A stretch of 64,000 nt of DNA from Ifrita kowaldi (lineage: Eukaryota > Chordata > Aves > Passeriformes > Cinclosomatidae), in NCBI GenBank assembly GCA_013398055.1, contig VZRS01009624.1, forward strand, positions 186,001 through 250,000, read 5' to 3'. Positions 1-11,406 of the stretch are shown here, piece by piece. Below the pieces are notes generated by a model, which saw only the letters and a program-made list of their open reading frames with translations, searched no databases and had not been told where the DNA came from. Position 1 is the stretch's first letter. Every line of letters starts with the position of its first letter. The position numbers and the translations under genes are program-made.

Positions 1-3000
1 TTTAATTTCTACTGACCCAGTCGTTTGGGTTGGCTGGAGCTTCTGTGCCTGAGTAAGAGTTCACTTTGTGCCCAACAGTAATCTTAGTGTTATTACTGTG
101 TTCATCATCTTCAAGGCAGTCTAGAAACAGCAAGAAAACATTTTAAAAAACTTATTTCTCTTATTTTCACATGTCAAAGTTTGTTCTCTTTATTTTACCT
201 TTATAGGGTGATTTTGTTAATAATAAGAAAGTGTCTAGTCATTTCCTGATCAAGTATCATGCTAACTAACTGGGTTTTTTGCTGAATAATTCACATTTAA
301 CATTCTTCTCCTTTTCCCCCATGTGAATTCCTCCTCTCCACTTCATATCCAGCTGCAATGAACTTTACTGCTGAATCCTATAAAACCCAGATACATTCAT
401 TTTCTGGATGAGCAGTATAAACTTTGAAATTATGAATTCCCAAGGCTCTCCACGACTGGCAGCCTTCTTATGAACTGAAGGGGATGTGCTTAGGTCCTTT
501 TCCACCTTTCCTTTCTCTCTGTCCCCTGCCCTTTCCCATTTTTGTGCCTGGATACCTCTCCAATTGTTTCCTTTTAGCTCCTCAGCACTTCAAATTATTT
601 GTGAAGCTGTTTCCTTCGACGTGGCTCCATAGCACAGAAAGATCTATACAGTGAAAGATCTATCAACAGTGGTGTGTGTATAAATACATAAATATAAAAA
701 AAACCAATTTATAGATAGAGAAACAGAGGTATGGAGAGTGTGTAGCTGGATCCAGACCAAGTTTTGGAGAATGGACCAACACAGAGAAATAAACCTCATT
801 CAGCTATTCCCACACCCAGTGGTCAGTGGCTGTTCTGACACAAGATGTCAGGAACTCGGTCTCTCGTGGCTCCCACATTTCTGTGGGAAAGGCTTCCCTC
901 CAGCTGCTTTTTTAGGACACTGATGTGAAATGATGACCAGACCAAAGATACTAATGGTTTGGTCATCTTCTGACAGCTTTGTCCCTGCCTGTCACAGCTG
1001 TCCATGAGCTTGGCCTGGGGTATTTAAAAGACTGCCCTGAAGTCTGGGATAACGGCAAAATTGCTAGGCTGGTGGCTGCCTACCAAAATCCATCTGTGAC
1101 TCAGTATCTTCCTGGAAAAAGCCTTGCTGTGAGCTCTCCAGGGTGACTGTGCAGCCTGCGTGTGCCACGGGCCATCCTTTGGGAGCTCTCTGCACCGCGA
1201 GTTAAAGCTCACCCAAGCAGAAGGCAGATGTTCTCCAAGGCAAGCATAAGGCTGTGGAATCAACTGCAAAGCTTAGGAGAAAATTCACACCCACCCACCC
1301 ACTCCAGATGGGGGATCCAAGCCTCGATTCTCCCTGCCTCAACTTCAGGACACAGCAACTGATGCATTAAAAACCGAAAAGCAACTCGCTCTGCCTCAGA
1401 AGAGACTTCCACGATGACAAAACCAGCCAAACAAAAATGCTATTAAAATAAAACACCCCATTGCTCACACCTCTCTTCCTGGGGAGAGATGACAGAATAA
1501 ACTCCACATGATAGATGCCAGTCCCGCTGCTTAATGCGCTCCAGGACGGTGCTCTCACGTGAGAGGGATGAAAACAAACTAGGGCAGCCAGCGAGAAGCA
1601 GCCCAGGCTTAAGTTTTCTGGCCCAGGGCTGCTGCTCATTAAAACTATGCAAAAATTGTCACTTCAACAGAAAGCTAAATGCAATTCAGCACTATCGACT
1701 CAATCTGGGAGTTTTTTTGCTAAGCCTGACACTGGAGGGGAACCTTCAAGTGCTCCCATGGATAAGCTGAGCTAGGTCTGCAGAAAGCCCCCAGCTGGAG
1801 AATTTTGCAGTGTCATCATGCAAAACACTTTATTTGCTCTTTGCTTCTTGTGCAAAGGATCTTTGCAGGTTCTTGTACTGGGAAGTTTTTTGCCAATCAT
1901 CCCATCATTTTATTCCACTTCCCCAGTACGGCCACACGATCAATTTCGTTCTTTACTAATGCAATCATTAGTAACAGAGGAATAACAAAGCATCTATGCC
2001 AGATCTCAAACCTGCAAACAGATCTGTTCTCTAGACTTCACCATTGATTTAATTCCTAGTGAACACTTCCAGTCTTAACTGCTGAGAGTGTGGCTCTCAT
2101 AGAGATCAGGAAAATATTTTCCACTTAGCATTTTGAAAGAGGTCGTGTACAATAATTGATTTTCAGGTGTTAAGTTGTAACATTCAAGCCAAATGTTTCT
2201 CTCTACCAAGCCCAAAGTGAAATTCTAATATCCAGTGGGAAAAATAGCACAACACTAAGGATGTTTGCCTAGCACTGTATTTCTTTCTCATTTAACTGAT
2301 ATCTGCATTTATGATTGATTCCTGACTGCACTCTCTTCATCTTTGACACCTTCAACCACATTTTCAAACACAATCTTTTTTCACAAGGAACCAACATTCA
2401 CATGCAGCCAGTTTTTTGTCACACAATTATTACAGCTGTACATACACTAGGAAGTAAGGAAGAAATTGTGGTTAAAACCACTGAATCAGGATTTCGTGTC
2501 TTTGGAGATCTTTTCCCCATACAAAAGGACTCATCATCTTGGAGCATCACCTTCAACTGGGATTCTACAGATGCTTTTTCTTTGGAGTTTCTAGGATTTT
2601 TGACTAGAGAACAAGAAAAGTTTAAAAAAAAAAAAAAGAAAGTCACCCTTCTGCTGAAGAATTGAAATAGCCTAAAGAAGAAATACCTACTCTTTAGCCA
2701 CTATTAATTAACTACCTAAAACATGGTACAAGTGTTCAACTGCTTTGTATGTATGCACAGGGGGGCTGAACTTTTAAGAACATGGTTCTGTGAAAGCGGA
2801 GGGCGATTGGAAGAGAAACACCAAGAACAGAGAAGTATCACACAAACAGGAGTTCTCTGCTCAGCTCCAGAGGGAGCCAGGAGAGAAAAAGAATTAACAA
2901 GTAGATGTATCAAAATGTGAGCAGATTCTTAAGCAGCTATGGTGAGATATGCTGTGAAATACCTCAGCAGCTAAAAGCAGGCAAGGACTGGTCTCTGCAC

Positions 3001-3071
3001 AGGGACCAAAGTTCACATGCTCTGAATCTTCCTGATATGGGGCCCTTCCAGTATCAGATCTTCTGATCAGA
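1..3071. other. Unique noncoding stretch, no gene seen
   Basis: No domain-bearing open frame, RNA gene or repeat family is recognisable here. Open frames are at most 116 codons and lie on both strands over the same bases. The only low-complexity feature is a run of 14 A at 2624-2637. Composition is moderately AT-rich and CpG is sparse, as in ordinary avian intergenic or intronic DNA. Confidence 0.6.
2624..2637. repeat. A14 homopolymer
   Basis: An uninterrupted run of 14 A, followed by GAAAG. No retrocopy or LINE sequence is recognisable upstream, so there is no support for reading it as the tail of a plus-strand insertion. It is most simply a short mononucleotide repeat. Confidence 0.8.
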
Positions 3072-3162
3072 TCACAGAATCACAGAGTGGTTTGGATTGG
3101 AAGGACCTTACAGAAATCTAGTTCCAACCCACCTGCCACAGTGGGACGCCACCCACTAGATC
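3072..3162 (-). mobile_element. CR1 LINE 3' fragment
   Basis: Read on the plus strand it begins with the CR1 tail in antisense (ATCACAGAATCACAGAGTGG), then the antisense phrase for the pre-tail region (GGTTTGGATTGGAAGGACC, then TAGTTCCAACCCACCTGCCA) and CCACCCACTAGATCAG. This is the extreme 3' end of an avian CR1 copy inserted on the minus strand and truncated at its 5' side after roughly 90 bases, as is usual for this family. Substitutions relative to the usual phrases mark it as an old copy. The 5' limit is approximate. Confidence 0.85.
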
Positions 3163-5689
3163 AGATGTCACAGTAGGAGCTCCCACCTGGAAGAAAAAGC
3201 AGTTTTTTCTCCCTTATTCATATTTTTGAGAGGCAGGACTGGCTGGATTCCCCATCATTTCACAGAAGCCTGCGTGTGTTTCTGCAAGGAGTGCTCTGGT
3301 TCAAGCACAAAACTTGATTGAGCCTGATCAAAGGGCTGCTGACTGACCTCCTCTGGCCCGGGCTGTGCAGGAGGCAGGACTCAATGCTGATCATGATATA
3401 ACCTCAGCTGGCTTTTACCATCTGGGAAGCTGTGAAGCAGAGCCTGAAAGAACCAGAAGTCCTGAACATTCCTAAGGTCTAATTGTATCTGTATCCAGCC
3501 TCGCCTGGCAGCTGCATGAGCTGGGAAGGAATAGCCAGATCTAAAATAAAACGTGCTTCTCGTGGCACTCTCCCAAAGGCCATTATCTGAAGGACAGTGC
3601 CCCTGTGAATACACACGAGCTCGTGGCTTGGTTTCAGCATCAGCCTACACCAGCCTGTTTTATATAAACAGAGAGAGGCCACTGGATCCTAAGGTGGCAC
3701 TTCCATTGACTCAACCACACTCCCAGCCAGCCAAATACCATTTAACATCGTAGATGATGCAATCCCACTGGGATGCGGTTAGAACGAGTCCCAGTTCACT
3801 TTCCCCAGAGGAGTGGAATTTATCTGGGCTTACAGCTGTTGCATTCCCAGGATAAGATTATGGAATAATCCTTTCAGGAGCATTAGGAGATATGGGTGGC
3901 CAGAGCAATAGAGCCGTGCTGCTGTCCCAGGAAACGCTCTGGCTGTGAACGGGATTTGGGGAAACGAGTGCGTGTCCCGCAGGACCCTCTGTGGATTTCA
4001 GCATGCCTGCTTGAAAGGCTTGGCTTCTCCAGACACCAGGAATTGGGAAGGGAGCCCACTGCATGACCAAGCATTTCATGGGAATCAACAGGAAAATAAG
4101 CAGAGGAAGAATTTAATGGGATGGCAACATGGACTCAGTAGGGCGGAATTGGATCCCCACAATGCTCCCCTGTAAATACAACAGTTCCACAGAGCTGGTG
4201 CAAACCCTTACACCTATATACTCCATGAGCACACTGAGGATTCCCAGCAGGTATGGAATTACTGCCTATTATTCATTCCTCCTTAGTAATAATATCAATT
4301 TAGCTGTTAGTTTTTGTTTTGACTCAGTGCTTAGGAATCAGCAGGGCGATAAAGCTATTTAAATGGAAATACTATTCAAATACACAATCACCTGATTGGA
4401 ACACGAACAGCTCCTGCTCCCGAACATTTCTCATATAATAGCTGCTTTTTCCCTCATTAAATGCAGAAATCTGATTAACATTTAGATCACACGTGCTTTA
4501 CTTACAGCAATTAGGACCAGATACTAGAGTTTTGTTAAACTATGTGGGATTTTTGTGCTTTATCATGAAGGGGAGAACAAAGAAGCTCCATAGCACTACA
4601 TCTGGTGCTTTCTACCGCTTCTGTTGTATGCATGCTCTCAAGGACAGGTGTTAACTTTAAAGAGAAGTCTGTAGGGACAAACTCAGTGAGGAAAAAATTG
4701 GACACTTGGATGAACTCAGCTTTGTAACACAGTAGAGTGATTGGTAACGCTATAATTCCATGCACTTCCCGGCAACACCTAATTAAACAGCCCAAGGGGT
4801 TACAACAGCTAGAGATTAGGAGATAGCTGCTAAAATAACAAGTGTGAGCCCTGAAAATGAAAACCTTTTCTGTTCTGATCGAAAAATAGTAATCTGCAAT
4901 TCATAAGGTTCAACTCAAGTTAGAAAGGATCAAATCTCAGTTGTTCAGAAAGCTTCAGAAATATAACTGAAGAGGTAATTTAGGATGTCCACCACATTAT
5001 TTCGCTCAAGCCGCATTGTCACATACTTCACAAGCTGTCATGTTGTTCAACAAATGCAAAACGTGGAGCTCAGCCCTTTCAAGTAAGGAGCACAACCAGA
5101 ATTAAACAGTAAAACAAAACAAATGAAACCGTCTGTAGAACCCCCAAGTATATTAACATTTCCTGCAACACTCTGCTCTGACGAGTCCCGAAAGAGACTC
5201 AAGTAGTTTTAATGAAGCCTCTTCCAAGATTAAACTCCCCACAAATGAATAGGATGAAAACGTGTTTCCCAAGCAGACAACCCTTGCTGGTTTCCCAGGG
5301 CTTTGGTGCTATTCCCCATTTTTCCATAGGGTGCTCCACCCTCAGCCTAATGGCAAACCCGACCTAATGGTTTGGCCCTTTTGGATCACCAAAAATGCAG
5401 CTTGTGTCAAGCTCCTGCAATGCCCGAGTGCTGCACAGCCCAGGCTGAGAGTTTCTCTCATCCCACTTCATTTTGATGTGCTGCCCAAACCCCTCACATC
5501 ATCAGAAACCACAAAGTGCCATTTTCCACATATTCCTAAAGGAGGGAGCAGTGTGTGCAGTGGAAAAAAAAAAATCTCCTCTCCACAACACACAAACTCA
5601 AGTTTAAAACAATGCAAATCCTGTTTCTCTCTTTATGGGTCACCTTTAATCTTTTATACGAGCGCTAACTCAGGTCAAGGTTGAACCGA
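3163..5689. other. Unique noncoding stretch
   Basis: Nothing beyond unique sequence is recognised. Open frames stay at or below 140 codons and show no domain or splice-bounded conserved peptide. The area around 4300-5260 is AT-rich. CpG is scarce until about 5660. Confidence 0.6.
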
Positions 5690-6070
5690 CTTAAGAAAAG
5701 GACTCGGAGTCCTTGGAAAGAGCCTGCGAGTACAATCTTGTGTTTGCATTTAATTAATCAGCTCAAGCTTTCAAATCTGTACTATTATCTCTTTAATAGA
5801 GTGGTCCCCTGAAGGCTTTAGCAGCGAGCCCACGGCTCCTGGGGCACACCGATGCAAACCACCGCCAGCGCCGCAATTCCCGGATCCGAGGCAGCTTCGC
5901 ACGCCAACAAAAGAGCTCCAAATTTGGGAGACTAAATATTAATTGATGGTAAACAGAGTGAGAGTTAGTGGCAGCGATCAGCTTCCCCAGTTGCTTTCCG
6001 GGTAATGTTGTTGTTGGTTAATGAACTGTGTCTTTTCCTTTCTCTTTCATTTTTTTTTTTAATCCTGCAG

Positions 6071-6122
6071 ATGTCCGGCGTGCAGGAGCTGTTCCTCAGA
6101 CGGCTCCCAGATGAACAGCCTG
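6071..6122 (+). other. Candidate short exon (52 nt), unidentified
   Basis: A long pyrimidine tract with a T-run (about 6029-6060) leads into AATCCTGCAG, a very good splice acceptor ending at 6070. The 52 bases that follow are open in the frame starting with ATG and contain two CpGs. They end at ..CAGCCTG before GTGAAT, an acceptable donor. The translated segment starts MSGVQELFLRRLPDEQP; I do not recognise a family. Upstream, a GGTAATG at about 6000 could be a donor giving an intron of only about 70 bases. Support is limited to splice-site shape. A chance acceptor is quite possible, and no neighbouring exons were found. Confidence 0.25.
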
Positions 6123-6161
6123 GTGAATGTCTAACTTCCCACGCAGTCTGTATTCCTCAGA

Positions 6162-6173
6162 CACTAATTAGTG
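6162..6173. promoter_or_regulatory. Perfect palindrome with TAATTA core
   Basis: CACTAATTAGTG equals its own reverse complement. The CTAATTAG centre is the preferred dimer site of paired-type (Q50-like) and other homeodomain proteins when two TAAT half-sites abut. It sits 40 bases downstream of the candidate exon, in the same CpG-rich element. Binding is inferred from motif only. Confidence 0.4.
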
Positions 6174-6240
6174 ATATTTCAGGAGCTGTAAATGATGGAA
6201 GAGTCTCCTCTTTTTTTCCCCCCTTTTGTTCAAGACATAT

Positions 6241-9200
6241 TAATAATCTAAACCAGGCTGCTCCTGCCATCGTTTCCCACCCCACTAACCTGATGCCCAC
6301 CAAAATGCCTTGAGGGTCTGAAGGGCAGACAGGAGGTGCCTCACAGTGGCCTCCTGCCCAGGGGTGAGCTGCAGCTTCACTTTCTTAACAAGAAAGTGAA
6401 GAAAACCAGGAAACATCCAGAAATGCATCGGAAAGACGTGGCCTTGCTGATTTGTGCTCTTCATCACCCACATCCCACAGGAAACAGCAGCTTCCAGGTG
6501 AAAAGTGCCAGTGAGTCACTGTGCTTTCCATTCTTACAGGTTCTGATTTACAAGGGAACCGTAGCATTCCCATCAGCATCTCTTTTGGCGTGACCCATCT
6601 GAGACTGCCTAACAGGAGCAGACATTACTTTTTTGGGTTTTTTTTAATAACTCCACTAAGTCTGGGAGAAATTCTGGGTTGGGAAGACAGTAAATATTTC
6701 CTCTGCCACACCTGAAATTTTGCAGGTGATAAAACCTGAAGGAGCTACTGGAACACCTCTCCTGATCTGCACAAGTCACAGACAGAGACTGCCACCCCCT
6801 AAGGTAGGTAGTGGTGCTAATTCCCATTATCATCCCTATTTAAAATGTGTGTCTTGTTTCTTTGCAGGAGGTTTGTGTTTTCTTGGGACCAGTGGCAGGA
6901 TCAAGGTTCATTTCCCATGGATGAGTGGATACCCTTAGGAACAGGCCAGTCCTGACAAGGACAAAGGGCTTCTGCTCCTCCTGCTGTTTCCAGTTCTGAC
7001 TCCCCATCTGTCCTGGCCACAGACAGTGGGTGTTTCCCACAGCTTAAAGAAGAATTAAACATCACCAATTTGTAGCAGAGGGGAAGGAGCAAGACAGCAT
7101 TAATTGAGTTAAATTAGCTCACAGGCACTTCCCTAGCAAAGCACGTAGAGCCTTTGGACATCTTCATTTCAGAAAACGCCGCTCATTATTTTGGTGCTGC
7201 CACCCGAAGCATCCTCTGGCTTTGGCAGATTATCATCAGCACTCACTCAGAGCCACCCCTGAACCCAAGGATTTGGGCAGCCCTGTGGGAGAGTTTTTTG
7301 CCCCCACTTGCCCAACCTCAAGTCCCTTTCCCCCACTCAGTAACCAAGCTACTTAACACAAGGAAAAGGCCAAAGGAGACTCTGCAGTGCTGCTATTCCC
7401 CATCCATCACTATACTGGGAGGTACCATATAAACACCTGCAAAATGTGTTTTTCTGAGCCTGTTTTACTTTACATTGCCCAATAAAGGTCCCCTCCTTCC
7501 CTCTCAAGAACCAAGGAATGGCATGATTAGCAAATTACTAGACACATGGGAGAAAACTACCCCAAAACAGCCTCTGAGAGCTGATCCCAACTCTTCTTTA
7601 AGAACCAAGCTGTGAAATAGTATCACACAGCTGGTTAAACTTGGAATCCAGCTTCCTGAAGCACTGCATCACATCTGTGGGGTACCATGCACCCTCTGTC
7701 TCCTCTGCCACCCCCAGAGAATGAGGGGAACCCAGGCTCCTCCAGAATAAGTCCCTGCATACAACTGAAATCAATATGCACTTTGATTAATTTTCTGTAA
7801 CAACAGCACATCACATGATAAACAAATCAGTTCTGAGGAAGAGATGACTTTTTTACTGCTAACATCTAATTTATCATTTAGTCTTTCCACAGAATGGATT
7901 AAAAATAAGAACATGTGCATTTATTTGGAAGTTTCCAAGAGAAACAGCAGCAGTTAAAAGATAGAAAAATTCATGTTGGAGCTTTCTCACCCTGATATCC
8001 CCCTCTTCCATTCTGCCTGTCAGGAACCAAATAGTTTGACCATGGCTGCCTTATCCACAAAGAGAAGGATAAAAAGGCACCTTCCTTGCCTGAAAGAGCT
8101 CCAGAATTGAGGTCAATTATCAGCAAAGACAAATCCTTCTGTCATTCTCATGAGTTAGAAAAATCAAAGCAACTTTGATACCTGGCTTGTCTCCACAGCC
8201 TTCTAACTCCTGGGAATGCTATCAACTAATCTGTCTGTGCTCTGTAGTGTTCCCCTCATTAGTACTACACATTAAGGACACAACCAGCACACCTTCAGGA
8301 GAAAAGCCTGGAGCCTTCACCATGTGCCCACCATGTGAAAAAACGTGGCTTCATTTCCCTGCTCTTCCCAAGAGGCCTCAAGGCTTCATTCCCTCAATCA
8401 CAGCAGCTCCTGCAGGGGCTCCTCGTGCTCCAGCTCTGCCTCTTCCAGCCAGGCTTTGGCAGGGGGGGGAAAAAAAAGTGAAACTGGCTCCAACTCTCAA
8501 GGAATGAATGGAAAGAAGGAGCTCAGAGCAGGAGTCAGGGCTGGGAATGCTGCAGGATGGGACAACAGAGAACCTGCCTCGGGAGATGCTTCTGGATATA
8601 ACACTCATCTCCACATTTGTAAGGCATCAGTTCTCCCCAGACTAACACCTCAACACCTACTTTTGGGCCCTAAATTCCTCTAAAACTTCTAAGAGCAAGC
8701 ATTTAAGAGAGGTAATTATTTTCTTTTTTTTTTAGCTTTGACTTCACAGGGCATCTTTGTTTGCTCTTTTTCTCCTTTAAAAGCAAAAGCTTTCAGCAAA
8801 ACACGGCTTCCAGGGCTCACTGCATTACAGAGCAAGGTCAGAGGTCTCCCCTTCAAAGGAGCCTTTTACATTGGAAACACTGGGAATGTGCTCTGTGCCA
8901 GCAAGGAGGGAAAATAAGGTTGGCTGGAGGACCACTCATCCCACATTTGTTTTCCCCTACAAAGGCTCCTGCAACGCCGAGGCAAATTACTCACAGCCCT
9001 GTAAATGTCGACACAGATATCTGGGGTCACTGGGCTTGGCTCTTTCACCTGAGATCAGATCCCTGCTGCTTCGGAATAAAGCAGCCCCTTCAGCCACCAC
9101 CAGGACACAAACCTGTCTGGGAGCTCGTGCATCCAACTGTGCTGCCCACACCACAGGAATTATTCCATGCTGAAGAAGGAGAGGGAGGAGCAAGCGTGGC

Positions 9201-11089
9201 CACCACGCAGAACCCGGGATCAGGGGGAGTGACATATGTGTAACCTGCCCTGAGGAGGTGCAGACCCAGAATCATTATGGGATGCCCCACTGGAACTTCC
9301 CATCTCTGCAGAAAAACTGTTATTGCCTGGCAGGGAGTCCTGGGCACAAGGGTGACCAGAAAAACACAACGTGGACATGTTACTACTAATCCCCAGTGTC
9401 CAGTGATTGCACCCATGAACGTCCACACGTTACAAATGACTCACTGTTTCTTCAAAAGAGGTCTATAAAACTCCACTGACACACCAAAAATCCATCACTT
9501 CCTCTTGCACTCATGACAAACATCAGTACAGTCACTTTTCAAAGGGGGAAAAAATAAAATAATAATTAAAATAAATAGATGAGTCAACCCCAAAGTAATT
9601 CTGTCAACATATTCGCCCTTCATTTAGCAAGGAAAAAGGCACTGCTGCACTTTCCTCTCCTCCAGGTGACAGCAAGCTAAGCAAGCACTGCCAACGGTGA
9701 ATATATTGTCCAGACATGCAGCCAAGTAGAAGATGGGAGGAGGTAGGGCTTGTCTTTGGGTGGCAGAGCAGTAACAAAGCCTTGCCAGCAAAGTGCTTTA
9801 GTGGGAATTTCTGTTTCCCTTGGGAAAGGCCTAATCGTTTGATTGCCAAAAAAATATTTAAGGATTACTACCCAAAATAATTTCTTCTGCTACTCTACCA
9901 TATGTTTGTGGCTCTAACCAGGCTAAAAAAAAAATAATTACATACTCATTACTGTAAGTATGGCCAGTTGCAACTGAAATATTAAGCTGTCAGACACAAT
10001 TCCCATTGCAGCCAGTGCCTTGCAATCCCCTGTTGGAGATGCTGCATCTCACCACAGCTCGTGCAGCACACGTGAGGCTGCTCCAGGACCACGTTTTGCC
10101 CAGGTAAATTATGGTGCACTGAAACACATCACAGCCAAGTGTCAGGCTCCCATTTACACAGGAAATTCAATTTAAGTTTAGGGGTACATATATTCCTTTT
10201 GGTTAACTAAAACCGAGAAGAGCTGATTAAATGTGCAGAACACCTCAGGCTGCTCCTAAAAGCCAGATCTTTGGTGCAGTGAAATTCTCCCTGGTCCCCA
10301 TGGCAGCTGCTCCTCACCCTCTGGCCAGCAGGTGCAAACAGGCTCTGTAAACCCCAAACCCACTGCCAAAAACACGGGCACCACAAACAGCTGTAGGACT
10401 GATTCAATTACTGTAAGGAACACAAAACCCCTGCCCGCTGCCTTTACCCTGTGCTAAAACCCTGCGGTCGTGACTGCACCAAAAAGAGGGAACACAATTA
10501 TTTATCTATTTTGTCGCCATTTAATATTTTGCTTTTGAAACTTCAGGACGCCTTAAAAACTTAAGAAAACTGCAGGAAATGGCTCCAGCTCTGAATGGCA
10601 GCTGACTTGCAGAATGGCTGAAGAGTTGAGCTCCCCCAGTGGGACTGGGGGGACTGGGTACCTTGGCTTTTTTTTTCCCTTCTTTCTTTGTTTTTCATGG
10701 GTTAATTCAGGAGCAAAAGCTTTATGTTCCTGCCCACGTGTGCCTGGTGCTGCACTAACACAGAACAAAGTCTTTGCTCCTGACAGTGCTGCTCAGGAGG
10801 GATGTAAGAGCAAGTGGAGTAAAATTCCACAGTAGGCAGCAGAACAAAGGAAAATCGGTATTTATTGAGATGCTGTAGACACGAATCACAAATGCTGGTT
10901 TTCAGAAGAGAGATAACAGGTTCTTTTGCAGGTGCACATGGAAATCTCCTCCCCGTAACAAGAAGGTGCCATAAAATATCGATTTGACATTGGGTTGGTA
11001 TCCAAAGAGCTCCCATGAGAGCAAGCTGCAATTCCAGGACTGTGTTCCTAGCCTCCAAAGCCAAGGCCAGTGCTTCAAGGCAAGTCCAT
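6241..11089. other. Unique noncoding stretch
   Basis: No gene, RNA or repeat family is recognised. The 8175-9245 part is more GC-rich and carries several overlapping open frames (up to 160 codons on plus, 112 on minus), but their translations are low in recognisable motifs and rich in Pro, Ser and Gln, as expected from noncoding DNA lacking TA-rich stops. 9545-9590 is AT-rich low-complexity sequence. Short homopolymers occur at 8462-8477 and 8723-8734. Confidence 0.55.
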
Positions 11090-11406
11090 TTAGCCTGAAG
11101 AAGAGAAGCCTGAGAGGAGATGTTATGGATGTGTATCAGTATCTGAAGGGAGGGTGCTGCAGGGTGGAGCCAGGCCCTGCTCCATGCTGCTGAGCCATGG
11201 GCAACAGGGAGAAACTGGAACACAGGAAATTCCACCTGAACGTGAGGGTGACTGGAACAAGCTGCCCAGAGAGGTTGTGGAGTCCTCTTTCCTGACGATG
11301 TTCAATCCTGAGTGATGTGCCCTCAGGACCTTGTTTGAGCACAGTCAGACCAGATCACCTCCAGTGGGCCCTTCCAGCCTGAACCATTTCTGTGACTCCA
11401 TGAAGA
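11090..11406 (+). mobile_element. CR1 LINE 3' fragment
   Basis: Sense-strand CR1 phrases occur in order: TAGCCTGAAGAAGAGAAGCC, GAGGAGATGTTATGG, TATCTGAAGGGAGGGTG, AAACTGGAACACAGGAAATT, CTGCCCAGAGAGGTTGTGGA, CTTGTTTGAGCA, then a diverged pre-tail (GGGCCCTTCCAGCCTGAACC) and CTGTGACTCCATGA. A short segment of the usual sequence between the 'ACGTGAGG' and 'GTGACTGGAACA' parts is missing, a small internal deletion. It belongs to a subfamily with the 'AGAGGTTGTGGAGTC' signature rather than the 'AGGGTGCCCAGGGAAGTTG' type seen at 19.5 kb. Confidence 0.9.

Larger units (their letters stand above)
5690..6240. promoter_or_regulatory. Candidate regulatory element, CpG cluster with homeodomain-type motifs
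   Basis: Between 5823 and 5903 there are about ten CpG dinucleotides, against roughly one per 100 bases in the surrounding DNA. On both sides lie AT cores typical of homeodomain, POU and forkhead sites: TTTGCAT followed by TTAATTAA near 5744-5758, ATTAATTGATGG near 5937-5948, and the perfect 12-base palindrome CACTAATTAGTG at 6162-6173. Dense CpG normally decays in unmethylated-naive intergenic DNA, so its persistence suggests either selection or an unmethylated state in the germ line. Whether it is a promoter, enhancer or chance cluster cannot be told from one sequence. A candidate exon (6071-6122) lies inside it. Confidence 0.4.

Noticed and set aside
8761..9243. 160-codon open frame in GC-richer DNA
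   Set aside because: No domain or splice context, and a 112-codon minus-strand frame overlaps it.
10702..11235. 177-codon minus-strand open frame
   Set aside because: Part of it reads antisense through the CR1 fragment at 11.1 kb and the rest has no recognisable domain.
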